Of a DNA stretch of 49,067 nucleotides, positions 1-8,752 are shown piece after piece. The stretch lies in assembly GCF_022763525.1 (NCBI RefSeq), contig NZ_JALEGG010000194.1:1-49067 (forward strand). Reading direction: 5' to 3'. Within the stretch, counting starts at the first letter, position 1. The number at the start of each line of letters is the position of its first letter. The notes below the pieces were generated by a model. It did no database searches. It had not been told where the DNA came from and worked only from the letters and a program-made list of their open reading frames with translations. The stretch comes from Acidovorax sp. (GTDB lineage: Bacteria > Pseudomonadota > Gammaproteobacteria > Burkholderiales > Burkholderiaceae_C). A program made the translations under genes and the position numbers.

Positions 1-1100
1 ACGACCTGGGCGGCGCTGCCATCCGGGCCGCAATCGAGCGCGCGGGTGTGTCGCCCAATGCCGTGGGCGAGGTGCTGTTTGGCAACTGCCTGATGGCGGG
101 CCAGGGTCAGGCTCCCGCGCGGCAGGCCGCGTTCAAGGGCGGCCTGCCCAAGGAGGCAGGCGCCGTCACCCTCAGCAAGATGTGCGGCTCTGGCATGAAG
201 GCCGCCATGATGGCGCACGACATGCTGCTGGCCGGCACGCACGACGTGATGGTGGCCGGCGGCATGGAGAGCATGACCAACGCACCCTACCTGCTGCAAA
301 AAGGCCGTGGCGGCTACCGGCTGGGCCACGACCGCATCTTCGACCACATGATGCTCGACGGCCTGGAGGACGCTTACGAGCCCGGCCGTTCCATGGGCAC
401 CTTTGGTGAAGACTGCGCCGCCAAGTACCAGTTCACGCGCGAGCAGCAGGACGCCTTTGCCACCGCCAGCGTGCAGCGCGCCAAGGCGGCCACCGAGTCC
501 GGCGCCTTCGCGGCCGAGATCGTGCCTGTCGCTGTCAAGACCCGCGCGGGCGAGTCCGTCGTCTCCGTGGACGAAGGTCCCGGCAAGGTCAAGCTCGAAA
601 AGATCGCCACGCTCAAGCCCGCGTTCAAGAAGGACGGCACCATCACCGCTGCGTCGAGCTCCAGCATCAACGACGGCGCTGCCGCACTGGTGATGATGCG
701 CGAGTCCACCGCCAAGAAGCTCGGCTGCAAACCCCTGGCCCGCATCGTGAGCCACGCCACGCACGCACAGGAGCCCGAGTGGTTTGCCACCGCCCCGCTG
801 GGTGCCACGCAAAAGGCACTGGCCAAGGCCGGCTGGCAGGTGGGCGACGTGCAGCTGTGGGAGATCAACGAAGCCTTTGCCGTGGTGCCCATGGCGCTGA
901 TGAAGGAGCTGAACCTCTCGCACGACAAGGTCAACGTGAACGGTGGTGCCTGCGCCCTGGGCCACCCCATCGGCGCCAGCGGCGCGCGCATCATGGTCAC
1001 GCTGATGTATGCCCTCAAGGCCCGCGGCTTGACCAAGGGCCTGGCCACGCTGTGCATCGGCGGCGGCGAAGCGACGGCGGTGGCGCTGGAAGTGCTGTAA
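1..1100 (+). CDS. Acetyl-CoA acetyltransferase (thiolase), 5' end missing
   Basis: Thiolase condensing or cleaving acetyl-CoA/acetoacetyl-CoA. The frame is open from base 3 (DLGGAAIRAAIERAGVSPNA), so the true start lies upstream of the window and the internal GTG at 48 is not the start. Family hallmarks are visible: nucleophilic Cys in LSKMCGSGMKA, the acid/base His in GGACALGHPIGASGAR, and the C-terminal CIGGGEATAVALE loop. In this neighbourhood it plausibly serves the last step of leucine/ketone-body catabolism (acetoacetyl-CoA to two acetyl-CoA). A biosynthetic PhaA-like role is possible; the sequence alone does not separate the two. Confidence 0.93.
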   Translation, partial: DLGGAAIRAAIERAGVSPNAVGEVLFGNCLMAGQGQAPARQAAFKGGLPKEAGAVTLSKMCGSGMKAAMMAHDMLLAGTHDVMVAGGMESMTNAPYLLQKGRGGYRLGHDRIFDHMMLDGLEDAYEPGRSMGTFGEDCAAKYQFTREQQDAFATASVQRAKAATESGAFAAEIVPVAVKTRAGESVVSVDEGPGKVKLEKIATLKPAFKKDGTITAASSSSINDGAAALVMMRESTAKKLGCKPLARIVSHATHAQEPEWFATAPLGATQKALAKAGWQVGDVQLWEINEAFAVVPMALMKELNLSHDKVNVNGGACALGHPIGASGARIMVTLMYALKARGLTKGLATLCIGGGEATAVALEVL

Positions 1101-1184
1101 CTGCGGTGATGCCGAAGGGGCGGCTGTCCCGGCCCAGCCGATCCGCCCCCATCGCCGTGCACGGCTAGGGCCTTGCACTGTGTG

Positions 1185-1245
1185 AAATGCTCCTGTTTTT
1201 ATAGCTTCTTGCGCTTGCTGCAGAAGCGCGGGGTCTATATTCAAC
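1185..1245. repeat. R1 hairpin repeat, copy a
   Basis: AT-richer segment between the thiolase and the SDR with hairpin core gcgctt (1211-1216) / aagcgc (1224-1229), flanked by gtttttatagctt on the left and ctatattcaac on the right. It matches in layout the copies at 4109, 20308, 27561, 36478 and 40153. It ends just before the SDR start codon and so forms that gene's leader. Confidence 0.7.
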
Positions 1246-1250
1246 TAACA

Positions 1251-1919
1251 ATGAACACCATCCTCATCATCGGCGCATCGCGAGGCATCGGCCTGGAACT
1301 GGTGCGCCAATACACCGAAGTGGGCCGCCGCGTGATCGCCACCGTGCGCGACGGCGCGGGCCGCGAGCGCGTGCAGGAGCTGGGCGCCGAAGCGCTGACG
1401 GTGGACGTGGCCAACCCCGCCAGCGTGAGCGGCCTGGCCTGGCAGCTGGATGGCGAAAAGATAGACATCGCCTGGTATGTGGCGGGCGTGATCCGCCGAC
1501 CTGACGCACGCACGCCGCCCACGCAGCAGGACTTCGATGCCGTCATGCACACCAATGTGCTGGGCGCCATGCAGACCATTCCCCAGGTCGCACCGCTGGT
1601 GGCGGACGCGGGAGGCGTGTTCGCGTTCCTGTCTTCATCCATGTCGCAGATTGGCAGCGTGCCGGGCAGCGATGCGTGGCTGTACCGCACCAGCAAGGCA
1701 GCGCTGAACATGGCCGTGGCCGCCGCGCAGCGCAGCTATCCCGAAGCCACGCTGGTCTCCATCGACCCCGGCTGGGTGCAGACCGACATGGGCGGCGGCG
1801 GGGCTCCACTGACGGTGGAAGACAGCGTGCGCGGGCTGCGCAGCACGGTGGCTGGCGTGACGCCCGCCGACAAGGGCCGCCTGCTGCACTACGACGGCCG
1901 CCGCGCAACGCACTGGTAG
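1251..1919 (+). CDS. Short-chain dehydrogenase/reductase
   Basis: NAD(P)-dependent oxidoreductase of the classical SDR fold, 222 aa. The nucleotide-binding glycine motif IGASRGIG is at residues 6-13 and the catalytic YRTSK has Tyr145 and Lys149. The ATG at 1251 is chosen over the upstream GTG at 1173 because the Rossmann fold begins at once (MNTILIIGAS) and the extra upstream codons would come from the R1 repeat. The substrate is not predictable. The R1 leader separates it from the thiolase, so it may be transcribed independently. Confidence 0.85.
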   Translation: MNTILIIGASRGIGLELVRQYTEVGRRVIATVRDGAGRERVQELGAEALTVDVANPASVSGLAWQLDGEKIDIAWYVAGVIRRPDARTPPTQQDFDAVMHTNVLGAMQTIPQVAPLVADAGGVFAFLSSSMSQIGSVPGSDAWLYRTSKAALNMAVAAAQRSYPEATLVSIDPGWVQTDMGGGGAPLTVEDSVRGLRSTVAGVTPADKGRLLHYDGRRATHW

Positions 1920-2072
1920 CCGGGTTCTGGGCGGGAGCAGGTCCATGCAAGATTTGGACTGGCGCCCCGGGGAGCAGGCTCGCAGAATGGCGCTGCGCTG
2001 TCAGCCCCATCCTGGCTGGCGGCGCGCGGGCCGAAGAGAGGGCTCGCCACTGCAACCCACCGGGAGTTTCAA

Positions 2073-2792
2073 ATGTGCAATTGCCTTTCCACCCCTGCGG
2101 CGCCTGCGCCGTCCCGCCGCCGCCTGCTGGGCGGGGCCGCAGCCCTGGCCGCCCTCGCTTCCAGCGCGCGCGTGCTGGCGGCCGACACCCCTTTGCCCGA
2201 CAACCGCATTGGCCCCGATGCCGCGCTGGCGCGGCTGGTGCAGGGCAACGCACGCTATGTGGCAGGCCGCTCCACGCAGCGCGACTTCTCGGTGGGGCGC
2301 GTGGCCCGTACCACCGGGCAGCGCCCGTTCGCGGCCATCCTGAGCTGCGCGGATTCGCGTATCGCGCCCGAGCTGGCGTTTGACCAGGGACCGGGCGACC
2401 TGTTCGTGGTGCGCCTGGCGGGCAACTTCGTCAACGAAGACGCGTTGGCCAGCATGGAATACGCCATTCAGTTCCTTCAAGTGCCCCTCATCCTGGTGCT
2501 GGGCCACAGCAACTGCGGCGCCGTGTCGGCCGCCATCAAGGTGGTGCAAGAGGGCACCCAGCTGCCCGGCCACCTGCCGAGCCTGGTCAACGCGATCCGC
2601 CCCGCCGTCGAGGCTGCGCAGCGCCGCCAGCCCGCCAACTTGCTGAACGCGGCCACCGAGCAGAACGTGCGCCTCAACGTCGCCCGGCTGACCACGGCCG
2701 AGCCGATCCTGGCCGGGCGCATGGGCAGCGGTGCCGTGCGCGCGGTGGGTGGGGTGTACGACCTGGCCAGCGGCAAAGTCGCGCTGGTGTAG
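2073..2792 (+). CDS. Exported beta-class carbonic anhydrase
   Basis: Catalyses CO2 + H2O to bicarbonate + H+. 239 aa. Zinc ligands and the catalytic dyad are visible: Cys92-x-Asp94-x-Arg96 (SCADSR), His145 and Cys148 (GHSNCGA). The N-terminus has a twin-arginine-like stretch (SRRRLLGGAAALAALASS, residues 14-31) ending near VLAAD, so the enzyme is probably sent to the periplasm by Tat, unlike most cytoplasmic beta-CAs. Start ATG at 2073 has a ggag-type RBS just upstream. It may feed CO2/bicarbonate exchange, but its link to the neighbouring acyl-CoA genes (bicarbonate for biotin carboxylases) is only inference, and a periplasmic location argues against a direct role. Confidence 0.9.
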   Translation: MCNCLSTPAAPAPSRRRLLGGAAALAALASSARVLAADTPLPDNRIGPDAALARLVQGNARYVAGRSTQRDFSVGRVARTTGQRPFAAILSCADSRIAPELAFDQGPGDLFVVRLAGNFVNEDALASMEYAIQFLQVPLILVLGHSNCGAVSAAIKVVQEGTQLPGHLPSLVNAIRPAVEAAQRRQPANLLNAATEQNVRLNVARLTTAEPILAGRMGSGAVRAVGGVYDLASGKVALV

Positions 2793-2952
2793 CGCCTCGG
2801 CATCCTCTTGCCGGCGGCGGGGTACGCAAGAGCACGTAGGCTGCGGCCCGAGGGCGGACCAGCAGCGCACGCGGGCAAAATTGCATGTTGACTTGCGGGC
2901 AGGTGCCGACCTTGGGGCGCCCAACCGCCCCGACGATCCTGAAGGAGACAAC

Positions 2953-4083
2953 ATGCTGCTGACCCAAGACCAGGAAATGATCCGCGACGCGGTGCGCGAC
3001 TTTGCGCAGACCGAACTCTGGCCCCACGCTGCGCGCTGGGATAAGGAACACTACTTCCCCAAGGAGGCCCACCAGGGCCTGGCCGCGCTGGGCGCCTACG
3101 GCATCTGCGTGCCCGAGGAGTTCGGTGGGGCGAACCTCGACTACGTCACGCTCGCGCTGGTGCTTGAAGAAATCGCCGCCGGTGACGGCGGCACCAGCAC
3201 CGCCATCAGCGTGACCAACTGCCCCGTCAACGCCATCCTCATGCGCTATGGCAACGCGCAGCAAAAGCGCGACTGGCTCACGCCGCTGGCGCGTGGCGAG
3301 ATGCTGGGCGCGTTCTGCCTGACCGAGCCGCATGTGGGCTCGGACGCCTCCGCACTGCGCACCACGGCCGTCAAGCAAGGCGGTGAATACGTGATCAACG
3401 GCGTCAAACAGTTCATCACTAGCGGCCAAAACGGCCATGTGGCCATCGTCATTGCCGTCACGGACAAGGGTGCGGGCAAAAAGGGCATGAGCGCCTTTCT
3501 GGTGCCCACCAACACGCCGGGCTACGTGGTGGCGCGGCTGGAAGACAAGCTTGGCCAGCACAGCAGCGACACCGCGCAGATCAACTTCGACAACTGCCGC
3601 ATCCCGGCCGAGAACCTCATCGGCGCCGAAGGCGAGGGCTACAAGATCGCGCTGGGTGCGCTGGAAGGCGGGCGCATTGGCATTGCCGCGCAAAGCGTGG
3701 GCATGGCGAGGAGCGCGTTCGACGCGGCACTGGCGTATTCCAAGGAGCGCGAGAGCTTCGGCACTGCCATCTTCAACCACCAGGCCGTGGGCTTTCGCCT
3801 GGCCGAATGCGCCACGCAGATCGAGGCGGCGCGCCAACTCATCTGGCACGCCGCCGCATTGCGTGATGCGGGCAAGCCCTGCTTGAAGGAAGCCGCCATG
3901 GCCAAGCTGTTTGCCAGCGAGATGGCCGAGCGCGTGTGCAGCGCCGCCATTCAGACGCTGGGCGGCTACGGCGTGGTGAACGACTTCCCGGTGGAGCGCA
4001 TCTACCGCGACGTGCGCGTGTGCCAGATCTATGAGGGCACGAGCGACGTGCAGAAGATCATCATCCAGCGCGCGCTGGCGTGA
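2953..4083 (+). CDS. Acyl-CoA dehydrogenase (short/branched-chain type)
   Basis: FAD enzyme introducing the alpha-beta double bond into acyl-CoA, with electrons passing to ETF. 376 aa, the normal length. N-terminal helical domain about 1-115, beta domain with LTEPHVGSDASALRT about 120-220, C-terminal helical domain with the R-x-x-FGxxIxxxQ-like segment (RESFGTAIFNHQ). Catalytic base Glu361 lies in QIYEGTSDVQ, the position used by short-chain/butyryl-type enzymes and not that of isovaleryl-CoA dehydrogenase, so I do not call it liuA. The ATG at 2953 is preceded by a strong RBS (gaaggagaca). An R1 repeat lies directly downstream. Confidence 0.92.
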   Translation: MLLTQDQEMIRDAVRDFAQTELWPHAARWDKEHYFPKEAHQGLAALGAYGICVPEEFGGANLDYVTLALVLEEIAAGDGGTSTAISVTNCPVNAILMRYGNAQQKRDWLTPLARGEMLGAFCLTEPHVGSDASALRTTAVKQGGEYVINGVKQFITSGQNGHVAIVIAVTDKGAGKKGMSAFLVPTNTPGYVVARLEDKLGQHSSDTAQINFDNCRIPAENLIGAEGEGYKIALGALEGGRIGIAAQSVGMARSAFDAALAYSKERESFGTAIFNHQAVGFRLAECATQIEAARQLIWHAAALRDAGKPCLKEAAMAKLFASEMAERVCSAAIQTLGGYGVVNDFPVERIYRDVRVCQIYEGTSDVQKIIIQRALA

Positions 4084-4108
4084 GGTTCATCCGCGCGGCA
4101 TTCCGTGT

Positions 4109-4170
4109 CAAATTGCTACATTAACAATAGCTACTTGCGCTTGATGGACAAGCGCTAGGAGCTGTTTTTA
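4109..4170. repeat. R1 hairpin repeat, copy b
   Basis: Cleanest copy of the repeat. Perfect 7-bp stem gcgcttg (4137-4143) / caagcgc (4149-4155) with the 5-nt loop atgga, outer AGCT-containing arms, and a terminal gctgttttta. It lies in the convergent gap between the acyl-CoA dehydrogenase and the TetR gene, where the hairpin plus T-run could act as a terminator for the former. Confidence 0.8.
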
Positions 4171-4225
4171 TGCCCAATGAGGCGGCCCGGTCGCGCCGAG
4201 CGCTCCCGGCTGCTGGGCACGAGGA

Positions 4226-4963
4226 TCAAGCCGCGCCGGGCGTTTTGCGCGCCACTGCGCGTGCAGCACGCGGGCGTTTGGCCTCCGCGGCCACCTCAGC
4301 GCCAGGCTGTACCCGCGTCAGGTGGCTGGCCACCATGCCCGCCACGGTGCGCGCAACCGCCTTCACGTCCAACGGCTCGTCAAAGATCAGCTCCACCGTC
4401 GCATAGATCAGCTCCACCACGATGCGGCTGACCAGCTGCAGCTCGGCGGCGTCGGCGTCGGGCAGCGCCTGGGCGAGCAGGCGCGCCTGTTCCTGCGTGA
4501 CGGCGGCGTGCGATGCCAGCCGCACCTCCTGCAGCGCGGGCACCGCGCGCAGCGCCCGCATGATCCACACCCCACCCACGGTCTGTACCGTGGCTTCGTA
4601 GGTGTCCAGGATCAGCCCCTCCAGCGCGCGCTCCAGGCTCTCCACACCCCCTGCAAATACCTCCAGCGTGATCCAGCGGTCGACGCGCGCGTTCTGCGCC
4701 TGCATCAGGCGCTGCCCCAGCTCGGACAGCAGCGCGTATTTGTTGGGGAAGTAGCGGTACAGCGCCGGCGGCGTGAGTCCCGCGCGCTCGCACACCAGGT
4801 TGGTGGACAGCCGCTCGATGCCCACGTCGGCCAGCGTCTGGGCCGTCACTTCCAGGATGCGTTCATAAGTCTCGGCAGCCCGCTGCTGTGCGGGCTGCTT
4901 CTTGGTGGCCAGGGAGGGCGGGGCGCGTCGGGTGGCGGGCATCTGGAGGCTTGGGGATGGCAT
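4226..4963 (-). CDS. TetR/AcrR-family transcriptional regulator
   Basis: 245 aa. N-terminal TetR helix-turn-helix at about residues 25-75 (AAETYERILEVTAQTLADVG, then the recognition segment GLTPPALYRYFPNKYAL), followed by an all-helical ligand-binding domain. Usual size for the family, with a basic, Ala-rich C-terminal tail. It is divergent from the DUF2147/porin/kinase run, and two matching palindromes lie in the shared promoter region (5000-5030), so it probably represses that run and perhaps itself. The ligand is unknown. Confidence 0.9.
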   Translation of the reverse strand: MPSPSLQMPATRRAPPSLATKKQPAQQRAAETYERILEVTAQTLADVGIERLSTNLVCERAGLTPPALYRYFPNKYALLSELGQRLMQAQNARVDRWITLEVFAGGVESLERALEGLILDTYEATVQTVGGVWIMRALRAVPALQEVRLASHAAVTQEQARLLAQALPDADAAELQLVSRIVVELIYATVELIFDEPLDVKAVARTVAGMVASHLTRVQPGAEVAAEAKRPRAARAVARKTPGAA

Positions 4964-4987
4964 CAGGGATTGTCCCAGGTAATTTTT

Positions 4988-5030
4988 TTGTCCAAAAAGA
5001 TAGTCATCACTATAAACTAGTCATAACTAC
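4988..5030 (+). promoter_or_regulatory. Promoter with two tandem operator-like palindromes
   Basis: A sigma70-like promoter reads toward 5070: -35 TTGTCC (4988-4993), 17-bp spacer, -10 TATAAA (5011-5016). Two similar dyads flank the -10: ATAGT-CATC-ACTAT (5000-5013) and CTAGT-CATA-ACTAC (5017-5030). The shared TAGTCAT begins at 5001 and 5018, exactly 17 bp apart. The placement suits repression by the divergently encoded TetR protein; this is inferred from position and symmetry. Confidence 0.6.
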
Positions 5031-5069
5031 TTAATTGATTTGTGTCCTGGTTCAAGAAAGGCGCACCCG

Positions 5070-5501
5070 ATGAAGACTTCGATGACGTGCTTGCTGGCCC
5101 TCGTGGGCGTTGCCCTGGTGACGGCGGCCCAGGCGGCCGGGCCTGACGATGCCAAGGGCCTGTGGATGACGGCCGAGCGCGATGCGGTGATCCGCTTTGC
5201 ACCCTGCGCCGATGCCCCGGCCGCGCTGTGCGGAACCATCGTGTGGGACAAGGACGCGGGCACGCCCGCCAGCACCTGCAACGTGCGCATCGCGCAGCTG
5301 GGCCGGTATGCGGACGACGCCTGGCGCGACGGCTGGGTGTTCGATCCGCGCGAGAACAAGAAATACAAGGGCGCCGTGCGCGCCAAAGGGGACGAGCTGC
5401 GCATCCGCGCCTTCGTCGGGGTGGAGGTCCTGGGCCAGACCGAGCAGCTCCAGCGCGTGGCCGTCCTGCCGCCCAAGCCCGTGTGCGAGCCCGGCTCCTG
5501 A
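5070..5501 (+). CDS. DUF2147 secreted protein (first copy)
   Basis: 143-aa exported protein of the DUF2147 family, function unknown. Sec signal peptide at residues 1-22 (MKTSMTCLLALVGVALVTAAQA), then a lipocalin/FABP-like small beta domain with the family's GLWMTAERDAVIRFAPC start, a CGTIVW motif, a GWVFDPRENKKYKG segment and a final LRIRAFVGVEVLGQT. The four Cys in the mature part probably form disulfides. ATG at 5070 is chosen because it starts the signal peptide; the upstream TTG at 5040 would add a hydrophilic tail. First gene after the putative TetR-controlled promoter. A paralogue lies at 14468. Confidence 0.87.
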   Translation: MKTSMTCLLALVGVALVTAAQAAGPDDAKGLWMTAERDAVIRFAPCADAPAALCGTIVWDKDAGTPASTCNVRIAQLGRYADDAWRDGWVFDPRENKKYKGAVRAKGDELRIRAFVGVEVLGQTEQLQRVAVLPPKPVCEPGS

Positions 5502-5572
5502 ACTGCGCGCCCGGTTTGCCGCCCGCGATGCCATCACCCACCCGTTCCGTCCTACCCATCAAGGAGCCCACC

Positions 5573-6454
5573 ATGACACCGATCCGCCTTGTTCCCGCAG
5601 CCCTTGCCGCCGCGTTGGCCGCCACCACAACCCTGCCGGCCCATGCGCAGGAAACCGCCAGCTATGCCGTGACCACCGACGTGAAGCTCACCACCGACCA
5701 GCGCAGCCGGGGTGTGTCCGACTCGTTCAACCGCCCTGGCGCCAAGGTCAGCGTGCAGGTGGCGCATGAAAGCGGCCTGGTCGGCCTGGCCGAGTTCGCC
5801 ACCGTCAGCCGCAAGCAGTTCCTGGACGGCGCGGGCCTGGGCATCACGCTGGCCGGCGGCTACCGGTTTGGCGACCCCGAGGGCTGGCACTACGGCCTGG
5901 GGCTGGCCACCGAGCTGTTTCCGGGCGCGAAATTCCAGGCGCCCCACAGCTTCAACATGGAAACCGGCGAGCCCGGAGACTGGCGCAGCACCCGCTACCA
6001 CAGCGCCTTCGCCGTGGCCGAGATCGGCTACGGCAACCTGGAGGCTCGGGTGATGAACGTGATCTCCAAGACCTACCGCGGCGCCAACACCGGCGGCGTG
6101 TGCGGCACCATGCTCTCACTGATGGCTGACCCCACGCCCGCGCTGGCGTGCTACGCGCGCGGCGATCACAACTCGCGCGGCAGCTGGCTGTTCGATGTGG
6201 GCTACAAGCACGCGCTCAACCCCACCACCACGCTCCACCTGCACGCGGGCTATCAGCGCATCGCCAACTTCAAGGAGGCGAACTTCTCGGACTATTCCGT
6301 GGGCATCACGCACAAGCACTGGGGCTTCCTCTGGGGCGCCGAATGGATGACCACCCGCACCCGGGTGCGCGAGCTCTATGTCGCCATGGACGGCACCCGC
6401 CCCCGCGCTACGGACAACAGCCGCGTGGTTCTCTCGGTCTCGCGCAGCTTCTGA
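5573..6454 (+). CDS. TorF-family putative outer-membrane porin
   Basis: 293 aa with a Sec signal peptide (residues 1-23, ending PAHA-QE) and a C-terminal aromatic residue (VVLSVSRSF) typical of beta-barrels inserted by BAM. The opening segment (TTDVKLTTDQRSRGVSDSFN) and repeated amphipathic strands ending in aromatic residues resemble the TorF/TIGR02001 group. Expected role is outer-membrane uptake of the substrate used by the downstream genes. RBS aaggag just upstream. It sits 71 bp after the DUF2147 gene and 13 bp before the kinase, consistent with an operon. Confidence 0.78.
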   Translation: MTPIRLVPAALAAALAATTTLPAHAQETASYAVTTDVKLTTDQRSRGVSDSFNRPGAKVSVQVAHESGLVGLAEFATVSRKQFLDGAGLGITLAGGYRFGDPEGWHYGLGLATELFPGAKFQAPHSFNMETGEPGDWRSTRYHSAFAVAEIGYGNLEARVMNVISKTYRGANTGGVCGTMLSLMADPTPALACYARGDHNSRGSWLFDVGYKHALNPTTTLHLHAGYQRIANFKEANFSDYSVGITHKHWGFLWGAEWMTTRTRVRELYVAMDGTRPRATDNSRVVLSVSRSF

Positions 6455-6467
6455 CAGGAACTTGGCC

Positions 6468-8066
6468 ATGATCGACTCGCGCCTCGTGCTGGCGGTGGAC
6501 CTGGGCACCTCGGGCTGCAAATGCGCCCTGGTCGGCCTGGACGGCACCGTGCACGCCTGGGCTTTCCGCCCCGTGCGCCTGCAGGTGCAAGGCGCGCTGG
6601 CCGAGCAGGCCCCGGAAGACTGGTGGCAGGCCTTCCTCCACAGCGCGCAGGAGATCCTGGGCGCGGAGCCCGGCCTGCGCGAGCGTGTGGTGGCCGTGTG
6701 CTGCTCCACCCAGACCGAAGGCACGGTGTGCGTGGACCGCGATGGCCATGCCATCGGCCCGGCACTGACCTGGCTGGATTCGCGCGGCGCGACAGCCATC
6801 GCACGCCGCGTGCGCGGCCGGGGTCCGAACATCGAAGGCTACGCGCCGCTCAAGCTCTGGCGCTGGCTGCGGCTCACGGGAGGGGCGCCCTCGCTGTCGG
6901 GGCGCGACTCGGCAGGGCACATGGCCTACCTGCGCGACGAGGAGCCCGCGCGCTACGAGCGCACGCACAAGTTCCTCAACGTGCTGGATTACCTCAACCT
7001 GCGTCTGTCTGGCCGCTTCTGCGCCACGCAGGATTCCGCGGTCACCTCCTGGATCACCGACAACCGCGATCCGCACCGGGTGCGCTACGACGCAGGCCTC
7101 ATCCGACTGCTGGGGCTGGATGCCGCCAAGCTGCCCGAGATCGTGCATTCCACCGACGTGCTGGGTCCCTTGCTGCCCAAGGTGGCGCAGGCGCTGGGGC
7201 TGGACGCAAAAACCGTGGTTGTCGCTGGCGCTGTGGACACCTCAGCCGTAGCCGTGGGCGCGGCCGTGGCCGACTTCGAAAGCCACCTGTACCTGGGCAC
7301 CTCGTCGTGGCTGGGCGCGCACGTGCCCTTCATGAAGACCGACGTGCGCCACAAGATCGCCGCCATCCCCAGCGCCGTGGACGGCCGCTACCTGGCCATG
7401 GCGTTGCAGTCCACGGCCGGGGCCAACCTGTCGTTCCTGCGCGACCGCATCCTCTACCACCCGGACGAACTGGCGAGCGACGAGGAACATCCCGCCGTCT
7501 ATGAAGTGCTCAACCGCATTGCCGCGCGCGTGCCGCCGGGCGCACGGGGCCTGATCTACACGCCCTGGCTGCTCGGCGAGCGCACGCCGGTGGACGACCC
7601 GCGCCTGCGCGCCGGCCTGCTCAACATGTCGCTGGAGCACACGCGCGAAGACATCTTCCGCGCGTTTCTGGAGGGCGTGGCGCTCAACACCCGCTGGATG
7701 CTGGAGCCCTTTGCGCGCCTGCTGGGGCGCGACGCCGGCACCATCAACGCCGTGGGCGGCGGCGCCCAGTCGGACGTGTGGTGCCAGATCATTGCCGACG
7801 TCACGGGCCAGCCCGTGCGCCAGCTGCAGAGCCCCATCCAGACCAACGCCATCGGCGCCACCTTCATCGCCGGCGTGGGCCTGGGTGCCTATGCCTTTGC
7901 CGACCTGGCCCACCTGCGACGCGAGCGCGCCGTGTACGAACCCCGCAGCGCGCTGCGCCGCCTGTATGGCGACCAGTTCGAAACCTTCAAGGAAGTGCGC
8001 ACGCGCCTGGCGCCGCTGTATCACCGCATTAACGCACCAAGTGCCCCGCAAGGAGCCGCCGCATGA
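6468..8066 (+). CDS. FGGY-family carbohydrate kinase (xylulokinase-like)
   Basis: ATP-dependent sugar or polyol kinase, 532 aa, normal FGGY length. Two-domain ASKHA fold: N-terminal phosphate loop DLGTSGCK (Asp11), catalytic Asp257 in GAVDTSAVAVGAA, and the C-terminal adenosine motif INAVGGGAQSDVW with QTNAIGAT following. The start ATG at 6468 follows the porin stop by 13 bp. The last 4 bases overlap the aldolase start (ATGA), indicating translational coupling, so the kinase product is likely the aldolase substrate. Substrate identity (ketose, deoxysugar or aminopolyol derivative) cannot be read from the sequence. Confidence 0.88.
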   Translation: MIDSRLVLAVDLGTSGCKCALVGLDGTVHAWAFRPVRLQVQGALAEQAPEDWWQAFLHSAQEILGAEPGLRERVVAVCCSTQTEGTVCVDRDGHAIGPALTWLDSRGATAIARRVRGRGPNIEGYAPLKLWRWLRLTGGAPSLSGRDSAGHMAYLRDEEPARYERTHKFLNVLDYLNLRLSGRFCATQDSAVTSWITDNRDPHRVRYDAGLIRLLGLDAAKLPEIVHSTDVLGPLLPKVAQALGLDAKTVVVAGAVDTSAVAVGAAVADFESHLYLGTSSWLGAHVPFMKTDVRHKIAAIPSAVDGRYLAMALQSTAGANLSFLRDRILYHPDELASDEEHPAVYEVLNRIAARVPPGARGLIYTPWLLGERTPVDDPRLRAGLLNMSLEHTREDIFRAFLEGVALNTRWMLEPFARLLGRDAGTINAVGGGAQSDVWCQIIADVTGQPVRQLQSPIQTNAIGATFIAGVGLGAYAFADLAHLRRERAVYEPRSALRRLYGDQFETFKEVRTRLAPLYHRINAPSAPQGAAA

Positions 8067-8716
8067 ACCACACCCCTGCCACCTTGAGCATCCGCCAGAG
8101 CGTGGTCGAACTGTGCCAGGAGCTGTCGCGCCGCGGCCACTTCTCGGGCACGGGCGGCAACATCGCGCTGCGCATCGACGCCGAGCACATCGCCGTCACG
8201 CCTTCCGCTACCGACTACCTCACCATGGTGGCCGACGACATCTGCGTGCTGCGCCTTTCGGACCTGCAGCAGGTGGCTGGCGCACGCGCCCCGTCGGTCG
8301 AAAGCGGCCTGCACGCCAAGGTGCTGCGCGCCCGGCCCGACGCGAACGCCAGCATCCACACCCACCAGCCCGTCGCCAGCGCCTGCGCGCTGCTGGGCCG
8401 GCCGCTGGCCGTGCCGCCCGGCCACATGCAGACCACGCTGGGGCGCAGCATTCCCGTGGTGGGCTATGCGCCCTCGGGCAGCGGCTGGCTGTCGTCCAGG
8501 CTGGCCCGCGCGCTGCGCGCGGACACCAACGCCTACCTCATGTTCAACCACGGCGTGCTGTGCTGCGGCCCCACCACCTGGGCTGCCGTGCAGGCGGTGG
8601 AAGACCTGGAAGCGCTGTGCCAGCAGCAGCTCTTGCAGGCCATGGCCGATCGCGCCCGGCTCGAGCCCGACCTGCAGGCCGCGCTGCAACGGGTCGCCGA
8701 TGCCCTCCACGCCTGA
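8063..8716 (+). CDS. Class II (zinc) sugar-phosphate aldolase, FucA/AraD family
   Basis: 217 aa. Retro-aldol cleavage (or epimerisation) of a sugar phosphate. The catalytic set is complete: phosphate-binding GTGGNIALR (29-37), base Glu80, zinc ligands His99 and His101 (IHTHQP) and His163 (FNHGVLCCG). It overlaps the kinase by 4 bp. Closest in layout to L-fuculose/rhamnulose-phosphate aldolase, which would give DHAP plus an aldehyde; the downstream SDR and ALDH could then oxidise the aldehyde. The pathway link is inference. Confidence 0.88.
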   Translation: MNHTPATLSIRQSVVELCQELSRRGHFSGTGGNIALRIDAEHIAVTPSATDYLTMVADDICVLRLSDLQQVAGARAPSVESGLHAKVLRARPDANASIHTHQPVASACALLGRPLAVPPGHMQTTLGRSIPVVGYAPSGSGWLSSRLARALRADTNAYLMFNHGVLCCGPTTWAAVQAVEDLEALCQQQLLQAMADRARLEPDLQAALQRVADALHA

Positions 8717-8752
8717 TCTCCTATCTCCATACCCTTGCACTCCGTTCGCACC

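Noticed and set aside
1173-1250. N-terminal extension of the SDR at 1251
   Set aside because: The extra residues derive from the R1 repeat, and the Rossmann fold starts directly at the ATG at 1251.
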